A stretch of DNA of 64,000 nucleotides from Streptomyces globisporus. Its GTDB lineage: Bacteria > Actinomycetota > Actinomycetes > Streptomycetales > Streptomycetaceae. Positions 42,823-51,357 of the stretch are shown one piece after another. The stretch is taken from positions 1 to 64,000 of the forward strand of contig BMTG01000024.1 of the NCBI GenBank assembly GCA_014649555.1, read 5' to 3'. Position numbers and translations under genes: made by a program. How positions within the stretch are numbered: the first letter of the stretch is position 1; the number at the start of each line of letters is the position of its first letter. The notes beneath the pieces are model-generated. The model was not told the origin of the DNA. It saw only the letters and a list, made by a program, of their open reading frames with translations, and ran no database searches.

Positions 42823-43569
42823 TCAGAAGGGCGGTTCGAGATAGCTGCGGCCATCACTGTGTGGCCCCCAGTCCCAGGACCCCTCCAGGAAAGGCCCGGA
42901 GTCGGTGGCGTCGTGGCCCCACGCTTCGAGTGCCTTCTGGGCAACACGCTGGTTGTGGCCGTTGCCGCTGGTGTCCAGGATGGAGCGCGCGTGCACGGCG
43001 AGGTGATCGCGGTGTTCGGCGAGCGCGGGGTGCTCGGCGAGGATGAGCGCGGCGATAACGGCGGCTTCGCGCACGTCCTCGTGGCTGTCTCGGAGGAAGG
43101 GCGAGACGGCCCGATAGAGCATCGGGCGCAGGTCTCGGAAGGACGCCACGATGGTGCCGGGGGCGAGGAAGTCAGGGAAGTGCTGCTCCGTGCGGCCCGC
43201 AATCTCGTCGGAGGCGTCGTAGGCCGTGGACGCCAACCAGCTCAACAGCGCCGCACGGATGGGGACGTTGCGATAGGGCCGGGGGGTCGTAGCCGCCGGG
43301 TGGGTGAGGATGCCGGCGACATACATGGCGGCGGGGGCAGTGGCTTCGTAGATCGTGTTCTGGTGGCCGACCATCTCACCTAGCTCTGACAGGGCATTGA
43401 CCTGGACCCTGGGGTCGGGCGTCAGTAGTCGTGAGAGGACCTCGGGGAGGTCCTCACCGTTCCCGAAAGGCGTCTCGAGCGAACCCCAATCAGTCTCCGA
43501 CAGGACTACCTGGTACGGCGGCAAGTCGGGCTCGCGGGGTGCGCCAGCGTTGGAACGGCTGTGGTTCAC
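42823..43569 (-). CDS. HEAT-repeat-like protein
   Basis: From the GTG at 43569 the product is 248 residues, mostly paired helices: LPEVLSRLLTPDPRVQVNALSELGEMV, IRAALLSWLASTAYDASDEI, MLYRAVSPFLRDSHEDVREAAVIAALILAEHPALAEHRDHLAVHARSIL. The D-x-x-V-R pattern is typical of HEAT repeats. Proteins of this form next to toxin loci can be immunity proteins, but no toxin is linked here. The cassette also holds TA pair A. Confidence 0.7.
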   Translation of the reverse strand: MNHSRSNAGAPREPDLPPYQVVLSETDWGSLETPFGNGEDLPEVLSRLLTPDPRVQVNALSELGEMVGHQNTIYEATAPAAMYVAGILTHPAATTPRPYRNVPIRAALLSWLASTAYDASDEIAGRTEQHFPDFLAPGTIVASFRDLRPMLYRAVSPFLRDSHEDVREAAVIAALILAEHPALAEHRDHLAVHARSILDTSGNGHNQRVAQKALEAWGHDATDSGPFLEGSWDWGPHSDGRSYLEPPF

Positions 43570-43603
43570 AGGCAAAACCTAGACCAGAAGGCGGATGCAC
43601 TTC

Positions 43604-43900
43604 TCATGGTTCACGACGGTGCGGACGGACCTCTCGGCCCCCAGGAAGAGGCTTGACTGTGTGAAAGGGCATCGACCTGAACAATCTCACCGTCTGTGCC
43701 AGGCGGGCCGCGGAGCTGGCCACGGGCAGGCGTGCTGAAGGGGCCACCACGTCGGAAGCGGGCATGCGGGTCGTCGTTCTGTCGGCCTTTCTCACCTGGA
43801 GCGGCAGCGCGAAGTTGCGGCCGACCTCGACCTGCTCGTGCGGGGGCAGCGTGAAGCCGTGGATGACCAGGCATCTGGCACGGACATGGCACGAGATACC
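43604..43900 (-). other. Possible gene remnant
   Basis: The minus strand has an open stretch reading ARCLVIHGFTLPPHEQVEVG, then RNFALPLQVRKADR and MPASDVVAPSARLPV. It looks partly protein-like, but the frame runs into the tRNA repeat at its 5' side and no start or family is clear. Confidence 0.25.
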
Positions 43901-44125
43901 TGAACCGGTCCAGACAACAAAGAAGCCCCGGCCGCTGGCCTGGGGCTCTTTCGTGGAGCGGGTGACGAGAATCGAACTCGCGCTCTGAGCTTGGGAATCA
44001 ACGGTGCTCGGGCTGTGAAAGAGCCTCCGACCTGTGTTTTCCCGTTGGGTGCGGTGTTTGGCTACGGTCTCTGGGAACCGCACCTGACCGCTGTTGTCCG
44101 CTCGGCTGGGCACGGATGGGGCACG
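43901..44125 (-). repeat. Attachment-like repeat 7
   Basis: TGAACCGGTCCAG, a hairpin AGCCCC-GGCCGCTGGCCT-GGGGCT, the tRNA-Gly 3' half from 43953 and an arm with GGTCTCTGGGAACCGCACC ending GGGGCACG at 44125. Confidence 0.9.
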
Positions 44126-44255
44126 GGTGCCCGCATCCGTGGACTGCTTCGCAATCCTGTCCCTCACCGAGTGCGGCACGCACCTTTCAAGCAGCCTCGT
44201 CCATGCCAACCCAGAGTGCTCACGGCAGGGGCGGTCAAGATGGCTGCCTCTGTGG

Positions 44256-44627
44256 TTACAGATCGTTAGCCGATCCGTCGATGGCTGGGCCGCAGCCTTC
44301 TGGAAGGTTCGCGGCGATCAACGCCACTGCCTCCTCCACCGTCTCGGGCTCCCCGAGAACCGTGCCGTCGGACTGGCGGACGACCATGAACCCGCCCCCG
44401 GCGCGTGGGAACAGGCTGCCCACGTCGTGCGGCCGCGGGTGGCGAATGCATCGGCTGAGGTACAGGGCGCCGTGGCTGACGGTCGGAAACAGTTCCCGCA
44501 GGCGAGGGTTTGCGTAGGCCGCCCGGGGCATGGCGGGATCGATCAGGCCGTCCTCGGAGTCGAGGATGTCCTTCCACTCAGTCGCGACGATCTCCGCAGC
44601 CCGCGCGAGAGCTTCATCATTTGTCAT
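44256..44627 (-). CDS. DUF6193 family protein, probable immunity to the RHS toxin
   Basis: A 123-residue protein: AAEIVATEWKDILDSEDGLIDPAMPRAAYANPRLRELFPTVSHGALYLSRCIRHP and ending NLPEGCGPAIDGSANDL, as in DUF6193. Its start lies 11 bases after the RHS stop, the position expected of the cognate immunity gene. The equivalent pair is repeated at 58132/58512. Function as immunity is inference from context. Confidence 0.7.
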   Translation of the reverse strand: MTNDEALARAAEIVATEWKDILDSEDGLIDPAMPRAAYANPRLRELFPTVSHGALYLSRCIRHPRPHDVGSLFPRAGGGFMVVRQSDGTVLGEPETVEEAVALIAANLPEGCGPAIDGSANDL

Positions 44628-44638
44628 TCGTCAGTCCA

Positions 44639-47600
44639 TTACTTTCGGGGCTTAGGGGGTTGTATCTCGGGGATGTCCGGCTTCGGGACTTCCTTGATCT
44701 CCTCATTGCCTGAGTACCACCGTATTTCCTCCCACGGGCGGCCGATCGGTTCGTCATCGTCGAACATCAAGCTCGACTCGTACATGCGCACGTTGCGTGC
44801 GACGACGCTCATCTCCCAGGCCGTCCCCAACCCGTCACTCGGCCAGTTCTGGGGTGCGGTGCCGAACGGCTGCCCGTTCCGGACAGCGGTTTGGAAGGCG
44901 TCCACGATGGTCTCCGGGGTGTTCCAGTTGCCGTACTCGCCTCTACTGTTGGGCATTCCGTCGAGCGTGATGGACAAGGTGGTGTCGCGATCTCCCACTG
45001 CGGCCATGACGTTCGTCATCCAGATCGGCCCGCTTGCCTCGACCCCGGCGTAGTCCGACCCGTTGTAGGTGTGGGCCCCCGGATCACCGTTGGCGCGGAG
45101 ATGTGCTGCGAGAGAATTCGAGGCCTGGTCGGGCTTCTGGTTGATGCCCAGCACCACGCTGTGCTTGTGCTCTCCGCTCCGGTGGGGGCATCCTGCCAGC
45201 CCCAGCGGGTCGATCCACAGTGTGGGGTCGTCGACGTAGGTGACCGCGTTCGGGGCCGGGGTCAGACCGAGCGGGTCGGGGGAGAGGTAGCGGCCCGACT
45301 CGGGGTCGTAGTGGCGGTGGCGGTTGTAGTGGAGGCCCGATTCGGGGTCGAAGTACTGGCCGGGGAAGCGCAGGGGGGTGTAAGCGTCGGCGTCGCGGTT
45401 CCATGACGTGGCTCCCCACAGGGCGGAACGGGTGCGCCACGCCACCTCGCCCTGTTCGTCGACCAGTTCACGAGGCGTGCCGACGAGGTCGGTGATGATC
45501 GCGAAGAAGCGGCTGTCGACTTCCGCCTGGTCCACGAGCCGGCGTTCCACCTGGGTCACCGGCTTCACGCCGTCGTGGTCCCAGGTGAGGGCGACGGAAT
45601 CCGGGGAGCCCGTCGTGGACGTGGTCTGTTCGCAGAGGGTGTCGCCGTCCCAGGTGAAGGTCACCTCCTCGACCACCGTCGCCCCGTCCTCGGCCAGGCG
45701 CTGCTTGGCCGAGCGCCGTCCCAGGGCGTCGTAGAGGTAGCGCCAGCGCGTACCGTCCGGGGTGGTGACCAAGACCAGGCGGTCCTCCGCGTCCCAGCCG
45801 TAATGCCAGGTCTCGGGCTTGCGGGAGAGACGGGTCTTCTGGCGCAGGATCACTCGGCCTTGGGCGTCGTGCTCGTACCGGACCCGGCCCGCGCGGGTGA
45901 TGCGCGTTCCGGCGTACTCGCGCGGCCCGGAGGCGTCGCCCGCACCGGGCCAGGAGGCACTGGTCTGGTTCCCGGCCTCGTCGTACGCGTACCGCTCCGA
46001 CCAGTTCTCCGCCGTGACGCCGGTGACCCGGCCGTCACCGGACACCTCCAGTCGCTTGCGGCCTCCGGTCAGCTCTTCGGCCGAAGCGAGATGGCCGTCG
46101 GGACGGTACGTGTACGTGCGGCGCTGGAGAACCCGGTCACCGGTCGTCCGGACGAGCTGGTCGATCAGGCGCCCCGCCGGGTCGTACGCGAGGTCGACGG
46201 TCAGCGCGTCACCGATCCGGCGGGCGGTCTCGCGACCCGTCTCGTCGAAGTGGAAGCCCAGCCGGTGGCCGGAGGCGGTCAGCTCGGCGGTGCGACCGGC
46301 CGGGAAGGACCAGGAGCTGACGGCACCGGACGGGGTGACACGACGGGTGCGCCGCCCGGTCTCGTCGTAGGTGTTGACCAGTTCGCGGCCGTCGCACACC
46401 TCCCGCAGGACCCTGCCCGAGCTGTCCCGTACGTACGACAGCTCGCTGTCCGGGCCCGCCGCCGAGGCGAGACGGCCGTGGATGTCGTAGGCAAAGCGCG
46501 TGACGCTCCCGTCGGCGTCCTTGGCGGTGGCCCGGCCCGCGAGGTCGCGTTCGTAGCGGACCGTCTGGCCGAGTCCGTTCGTACGGGAGATGAGTTGGCC
46601 GCAGGAGTCGTGGGAGTAGCGGAGGGTGCGGCCGTCATAGTCGGTCTCCGCGCTGGTGCGGCCTGCCGCGTCGTAGGTGTAGTCCCAGGTCAGACCCTGG
46701 GGGTTGGTGACCCGGGTCAGGCGCAGCTCGGTGTCGTGGGTGAACTCCTGGCGTGCGCCGCCCGGTGTGGTGCGGACGGATACCAGGTCGAAGTGGGTGT
46801 ACTCGAAGCGGGTCTCGCCGCCCGCCACGTCGGTGTGTACGAGGCAGTTGCCCTCGCCGTCGTACGTCCACGACTGCTGCGAGCCGTCGGGGTCTGTCCG
46901 GCGGGCGAGCTTGCCCTCGACCGTCCACTCCAGCTCGGTGGTGCGGCCTTGGGGGTCGGTGATGCGCACCGGGCGTCCGAACGCGTCCCGGATGTAGCGG
47001 GTGACCGTACCGAGCGGCCCGCGGACCGCCAGCGGCAGACCGGCCGCGTCACAGCGCAGCCGGTCCAGCGCGCCCAGGGAGTCGTCGACCCCGATGAGCT
47101 GGCCCTGCGGGCCGTGGCTGAGGCGGGTCGTCGTACCGTTCGGCCGGGTGAAGAGCGTCGGGTTGCCCCGGTCGTCGTACTCCTGTCGCGATGTCGCGCC
47201 GTCGGGGCCGGTGACGGTGGCGAGCTGGTTCAGCTCGTTGTACTCGATCCGGGCGTCGGTGCCGTCGGGGTGCTCGACCCGGACCGGGTTTCCACGATCG
47301 TCGTAGGTGTACGTGGTGGTACGACCGAGGGGGTCGGTCCGGGACAGCAGCCTGTCGTACCGGTCGAAGCTGCGGTGGGTGACGCCGCCCAGCGCGTCGA
47401 TCTCCGCGACGGCCTGGAGCTGGTCGTTGAACTGGTGGACCTTGGTCGCGCCGAGGGAGTCCGTGTACCGGGTGACGCGGTCGCCCGTCTCCGGATGGAC
47501 GTCGTAGGCGAACGTCGATGACAGATAGCCGTCCGGGCCGACCGTGCGGATCACGCGGCCGGCATCGTCGTACACATAGCGGAACGTGGAGTCGTTGCGG

Positions 47601-49435
47601 TCGGTCCACGAGGTGATGCGGTCGTCCGGGTCGTACGTGAAACGCAGCGGCAGACCGGACGAGTTGATGACGGCGTCGAGGTTGCCGAGAGGGTCGTAGC
47701 CGTAGCGCATGACGGTGACGGGACCGTCCGGCGTACGCAAGGACAGCTCACGTATGCGGGAGTCCTCGACGGCCACGGCGAGCCGGTAGCCCCCGGAGTG
47801 GACGACTGCGGTCGGACTGCCGTCCCCGAGGCGGGCGAAGTCGATCCGATTGAGGTTGCGGTCCTCGATCTCCCTGAGCCAGTAGGCGGGGGACGCGTTG
47901 TACGGACCGCCGCGGAACGAACGCGTCAGACCGGAACGGGGATCGGTGACGAGATAGGTGGTTTCGCCGTTGCTCTGGCCTCCGTGCCGCAGGGGCAGCC
48001 GTGGGCCTTCCACGGGGAGCACCCCGTCGTCGTCCTCGGCCAGGGGCAGCCGCGGATAGACGAGGAGCGAACCGTCCTCCCTGGACCACACCGCGCCCCC
48101 GCCGAGCGGGTCCAGCTCGATCCGCTCGTCCAGCGTGGAGGCCCAACTGCGGCCGAACCACTGGCCGTAGCGATAACCGGAGAGATGAGTCCGGCGTAGG
48201 ACCAGGGGAAGGACTCCGGGCAGGGCCAGGTCGGTCTGCGGCAGGGTCATCTCGCCGGTGGCGACGTCCACCGGGTCGTTCTCGCAGGTCTTCTTCTCCA
48301 TGGAGATCGCGTTACGGCGCGGCTCGTCCTTGGCGTTCTTCAGCGCGTCGGCCTTGGTGCGGGTGGAGTTCCGGGGCGCATCGGGGCGCGGGCCGTCTTC
48401 CTTGTCGCCCTTCCGCACCTTCACGCCCTTGGACATCATCTCCTTGATGTCCAGTTCGATCTTCTTCTGGTTCTCGGAGATCTCCTTGACTGCTTTCGGC
48501 AGTGTCTTGCCGAAGTGGTCGCCCATGGCCTTGTTGGCCTTGCCGAGCGCCTTCATGGCCTTGTCGATCACGGGGTCCAGGGCGCCGGCGATGTCGTCCT
48601 TGCCTCGACTTCGGCCATGATGCGTCCTGGCCTTGGACAGTTTCCCCGCCGTCTTGCCGTGAACGTCGACGCTGACCAGGTTCAGCTTCGTGCCGGCGCG
48701 GGTGTGCTCCGCGTGCTCGATGTGCACGCCCTTGCCGGGCGCGAGGCCAGGGCCGTCGGCCGAGGCGAGCTGGAGGGAATCCTTGGCCCCCGCCACTCCT
48801 TCGTTGAAGCCCTCCTTGCCCGACCGGCCGACCTGGTTCATGTCGACGCCGTCCTGGAGGCCGAGCGCGTTGGCGCCGACCTGTACGGCGAGATCCGCGG
48901 CCATGTTCTCCAGCGCGGCGACTGCCGGCTCGGTCAGGGCGGAGACGATGTAACCGACGACCTCCTCCATGCACTCCTTGATGATCCGGCGGATGGCCTG
49001 CTGGGCGACCGCGATTGCCGCCCCGCCGATGAGCATGGAGAGCCCGCCGGTCACCGGTATCAGCGCCATGGAGATGCCGGCCTTGCCGGCCAGCACGCCC
49101 AGGTGGACGATTGCCGCGTACTTCATGGCTTCGATCGCCGTGGCCGCGTTGTCCAGCGCGCCGGCAATCGTGCGAGCGCCACTGGCCAGGTCCTTCACGT
49201 GCTTGTTCTTGACCTTGCCCCAGTGGCCCTTGAGCGCGTCGAGGGCTTCACCGCTTCCGGAGGACAGCAGACGTTGCACGTGCTGGTTGGCAAGGTGACC
49301 GTCGTCCTCGACATCGTCGGCGAACTCCCGGAGGGCGTCGGCCATGTCCCGGTACGCGTCTTCGTCGACGTTCGGCCAGTTGATCCCGATGAGGTCAAGC
49401 ATGGTGTCGGCCCAATCGGGCACGGTTACAGCCAC
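44639..49435 (-). CDS. RHS-repeat polymorphic toxin with unrecognised C-terminal tip
   Basis: The 1598-residue protein starts at GTG. The N-terminus (WADTMLDLIGINWPNVDEDAYRDMADALREF) and glycine-rich helices about 105-165 resemble proteins routed to WXG/type VII-type export. A DUF6531-like segment begins CENDPVDVATGEMTLPQTD (about residue 385). YD/RHS repeats fill about 560-1340, and the core ends with DSRFFAIITDLVGTPRELVD, PGQYFDPESGLHYNRHRHYD and DPLGLAGC. The last 180 residues form a variable tip with SNSLAAHLRANGDPGAHTYNG and WEMSVVARNVRM stretches that I cannot assign. It is followed by the DUF6193 gene. Confidence 0.9.
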   Translation of the reverse strand: MAVTVPDWADTMLDLIGINWPNVDEDAYRDMADALREFADDVEDDGHLANQHVQRLLSSGSGEALDALKGHWGKVKNKHVKDLASGARTIAGALDNAATAIEAMKYAAIVHLGVLAGKAGISMALIPVTGGLSMLIGGAAIAVAQQAIRRIIKECMEEVVGYIVSALTEPAVAALENMAADLAVQVGANALGLQDGVDMNQVGRSGKEGFNEGVAGAKDSLQLASADGPGLAPGKGVHIEHAEHTRAGTKLNLVSVDVHGKTAGKLSKARTHHGRSRGKDDIAGALDPVIDKAMKALGKANKAMGDHFGKTLPKAVKEISENQKKIELDIKEMMSKGVKVRKGDKEDGPRPDAPRNSTRTKADALKNAKDEPRRNAISMEKKTCENDPVDVATGEMTLPQTDLALPGVLPLVLRRTHLSGYRYGQWFGRSWASTLDERIELDPLGGGAVWSREDGSLLVYPRLPLAEDDDGVLPVEGPRLPLRHGGQSNGETTYLVTDPRSGLTRSFRGGPYNASPAYWLREIEDRNLNRIDFARLGDGSPTAVVHSGGYRLAVAVEDSRIRELSLRTPDGPVTVMRYGYDPLGNLDAVINSSGLPLRFTYDPDDRITSWTDRNDSTFRYVYDDAGRVIRTVGPDGYLSSTFAYDVHPETGDRVTRYTDSLGATKVHQFNDQLQAVAEIDALGGVTHRSFDRYDRLLSRTDPLGRTTTYTYDDRGNPVRVEHPDGTDARIEYNELNQLATVTGPDGATSRQEYDDRGNPTLFTRPNGTTTRLSHGPQGQLIGVDDSLGALDRLRCDAAGLPLAVRGPLGTVTRYIRDAFGRPVRITDPQGRTTELEWTVEGKLARRTDPDGSQQSWTYDGEGNCLVHTDVAGGETRFEYTHFDLVSVRTTPGGARQEFTHDTELRLTRVTNPQGLTWDYTYDAAGRTSAETDYDGRTLRYSHDSCGQLISRTNGLGQTVRYERDLAGRATAKDADGSVTRFAYDIHGRLASAAGPDSELSYVRDSSGRVLREVCDGRELVNTYDETGRRTRRVTPSGAVSSWSFPAGRTAELTASGHRLGFHFDETGRETARRIGDALTVDLAYDPAGRLIDQLVRTTGDRVLQRRTYTYRPDGHLASAEELTGGRKRLEVSGDGRVTGVTAENWSERYAYDEAGNQTSASWPGAGDASGPREYAGTRITRAGRVRYEHDAQGRVILRQKTRLSRKPETWHYGWDAEDRLVLVTTPDGTRWRYLYDALGRRSAKQRLAEDGATVVEEVTFTWDGDTLCEQTTSTTGSPDSVALTWDHDGVKPVTQVERRLVDQAEVDSRFFAIITDLVGTPRELVDEQGEVAWRTRSALWGATSWNRDADAYTPLRFPGQYFDPESGLHYNRHRHYDPESGRYLSPDPLGLTPAPNAVTYVDDPTLWIDPLGLAGCPHRSGEHKHSVVLGINQKPDQASNSLAAHLRANGDPGAHTYNGSDYAGVEASGPIWMTNVMAAVGDRDTTLSITLDGMPNSRGEYGNWNTPETIVDAFQTAVRNGQPFGTAPQNWPSDGLGTAWEMSVVARNVRMYESSLMFDDDEPIGRPWEEIRWYSGNEEIKEVPKPDIPEIQPPKPRK

Positions 49436-49740
49436 AGTGCGAAGTCCCCCCGTGCAAAGCTGCGTTCACTGAATGCAGATGCGAACAGGATCTCATTCCT
49501 GCACCGCGATACCAAGATCGTCTAATTCCGACGTGCTCAGGCGGGCGGGCAGTTGTGAGGTGAAACCGTTCACATCTGGCGACAGATTCTCGCGGCGGGG
49601 CGGTTGCGGAGGGCGGCTTGCACCTTCCGCGGGCGGCTGCCGGGCGCCCCCGGTCACGGCGAGCCGTCGGAGGGGCGAGGCCGCCGGCGGTCCGCGTCGC
49701 GCTCAGGTCGAGCCGCCTCGTGCGGATCCGGTGCGACGCT
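49436..49740. other. Upstream region of the RHS gene
   Basis: About 305 bases hold the RHS ribosome site (GGGGGGA, 11 bases before the GTG) and the presumed promoter. The part at 49700-49740 is similar to the segment before repeat 13. No other gene is visible. Confidence 0.4.
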
Positions 49741-49965
49741 TGAACTGGTCCAGACAGCAAAGAAGCCCCCGGCCGCTGGCCTGGGGCTCTCTCGTGGAGC
49801 GGGTGACGAGAATCGAACTCGCGCTCTGAGCTTGGGAATCAGCGATGCTCGGGCCGTTGAAGTGGCTCTGACCTGCGCTTTCGCACTGGACGAGGTGTAT
49901 GGCTACGGTCTCGGGGAGCCGTACCTGAGCGCTGTTGTCCGCCCAGCTGGGCACGGATGGGGCAT
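49741..49965 (-). repeat. Attachment-like repeat 8
   Basis: TGAACTGGTCCAG, the hairpin AAGCCCC-GGGGCT type, the tRNA-Gly 3' half from 49795 and an arm of the repeat-12 type (CTGGACGAGGTGTATGGC). The outer core is slightly altered (GCCCAGCTGGGCACGG, GGGGCATGG). Confidence 0.9.
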
Positions 49966-50027
49966 GGCCGCTGAGGTCTGAACGGCCCGATGCGCATCCT
50001 GTCGAGCGTCCAGCCTCCATGCGGCCA

Positions 50028-50698
50028 TCAGTCTTCGTGCGGAGCTTCCAGCTCCTGGAGTCGTTCGCCGATGTCGTCGCCCCATGCCTGTGCCCACTGC
50101 CGCAGCCCGGTGATTGCTTGTTCGTCGAGCCCGTAGGCGGCGAATTCTGTGTCGTCGATCCAGTCGGCTCCGCCCAGTCGGGCTTGTAGCTCGCTCAGGT
50201 CGAAGGAGTCGCGCGCATGGCGCCTTCCGAGCTCTTCGAGTTCGACATGGCTCCAGCGGTTCGCAGCAGCCTGCACGTCGATCAGATCCCTGGCGAGTCC
50301 GCGGTCGGCCAGTGCGCGGACCTTGGTCCCAACGACATCTTCGAGGGACAGCACCAAGCCGTGCTCGGTGCGTACGGGCGGTCGCCAGAGTGCTTCCTTG
50401 AGGATGCCGACCTCGCACTCTTCACGGCTGGCGGGGTCGGTGACGATCAGGCGGGAGGAGAGAGGGTCCATTTCCAGAGCGCTGACCTGCCACCCCCGTT
50501 GTTCCAGGCCCGTTCGCACGGAAGTGGCAATGTCCTCCATACGATCGGGGTTCTCGGTCGCGACGTCGAGGTCCTGGCTGAGCCGGTCGACCAGGCCGTG
50601 TGCTGGACCGCGTAGCCGCCGGTTAGCGCCAGAGGGTAGGAGCTGCCTACGGCGAGCACGTCCGCAAGCAGGCGACGGTGGAGGTCGGTGAGGTTCAC
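50028..50698 (-). pseudogene. AbiEii-like nucleotidyltransferase, frameshifted
   Basis: The frame from the GTG at 50698 reads NLTDLHRRLLADVLAVGSS and LALTGGYAVQHTA, then a one-base deletion near 50593 throws it off; the correct continuation HGLVDRLSQDLDVATENPDR is in another frame that ends at 50028. The joined product (about 223 residues) has the G-G-Y loop and D-L-D acidic pair of AbiEii toxins. The GTG overlaps the upstream gene stop. Either a real inactivation or a sequencing error. Confidence 0.75.
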
Positions 50699-51042
50699 GC
50701 AGCGGCCCGGGCGCTGTGGGCGAGTTCGTCGAAGGAGCGTTCCCAGACTTCACGGACATCACGGCTGATCAGTGTGCGCAGTGTGGGCCACAAGCTGACG
50801 AGGAGGCCCCGATTGAGATACCGGACCAAATCATCGTGCTGGCCCTCGGCCAGCACGATGCGGTAGTAGCTCATCCGCAGTCGAGGCTGGTCGAGATTGA
50901 ACGTGGTTAGTCCCGACCATGCCAGGTGAAGTGGCAGGCTCACTGTGCCGTGCTCGGGGCCGGCAAGCTCGGAGAGTGCTGCGGGCAGGCGCCGGGCGAA
51001 CTTGGCGCGGCGGAGATCGGAAAGACTGGGCTGTGATGCCAT
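50695..51042 (-). CDS. Partner of the AbiEii-like gene, candidate antitoxin
   Basis: A 115-residue protein reading LSDLRRAKFARRLPAALSEL, HLAWSGLTTFNLDQPRLRMSYYRIVLAEGQHDDLVRYLN and ending in a helix. It precedes and overlaps the nucleotidyltransferase by four bases, the place of the antitoxin in AbiE-like pairs, though no DNA-binding motif is obvious. Confidence 0.55.
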   Translation of the reverse strand: MASQPSLSDLRRAKFARRLPAALSELAGPEHGTVSLPLHLAWSGLTTFNLDQPRLRMSYYRIVLAEGQHDDLVRYLNRGLLVSLWPTLRTLISRDVREVWERSFDELAHSARAAA

Positions 51043-51099
51043 ACGTCGATTATCCAGGGAGAGGCCACCGAAGCCGACCGGACGGCGACAAGGTGCCGC

Positions 51100-51322
51100 A
51101 TACGAAGAAGCCCCGGGCCGCTGGCCTGGGGCTCTCTCGTGGAGCGGGTGACGAGAATCGAACTCGCGCTCTGAGCTTGGGAATCAGCGGTTCTTGAACG
51201 GCTCTGGTGGATCTGACCTGCATTTTTGGCCGAGACGGGCAAGGTCGGTGTGATCTCTGGGCACCGGGCTTGACCGCTGTTGTCCGCTCCGAAGGGCACG
51301 GATGGGGCACGGATGGGGCACG
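51100..51322 (-). repeat. Attachment-like repeat 9
   Basis: A hairpin AGCCCC-GGGCCGCTGGCCT-GGGGCT, the tRNA-Gly 3' half from 51140 and an arm like that of repeat 3 (TTTTTGGCCGAGACGGGC, GTCCGCTCCGAAGGGCACGG). The final GGATGGGGCAC is duplicated in tandem. Confidence 0.92.
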
Positions 51323-51357
51323 GAAGCGGTCACTGCGGGGAAACGGCCCTTGGCGTG

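Noticed and set aside
45575-47521. Long plus-strand ORF inside the RHS gene
   Set aside because: It is the antisense of the RHS repeats, with composition typical of a shadow frame; the minus-strand frame has clear YD repeats.
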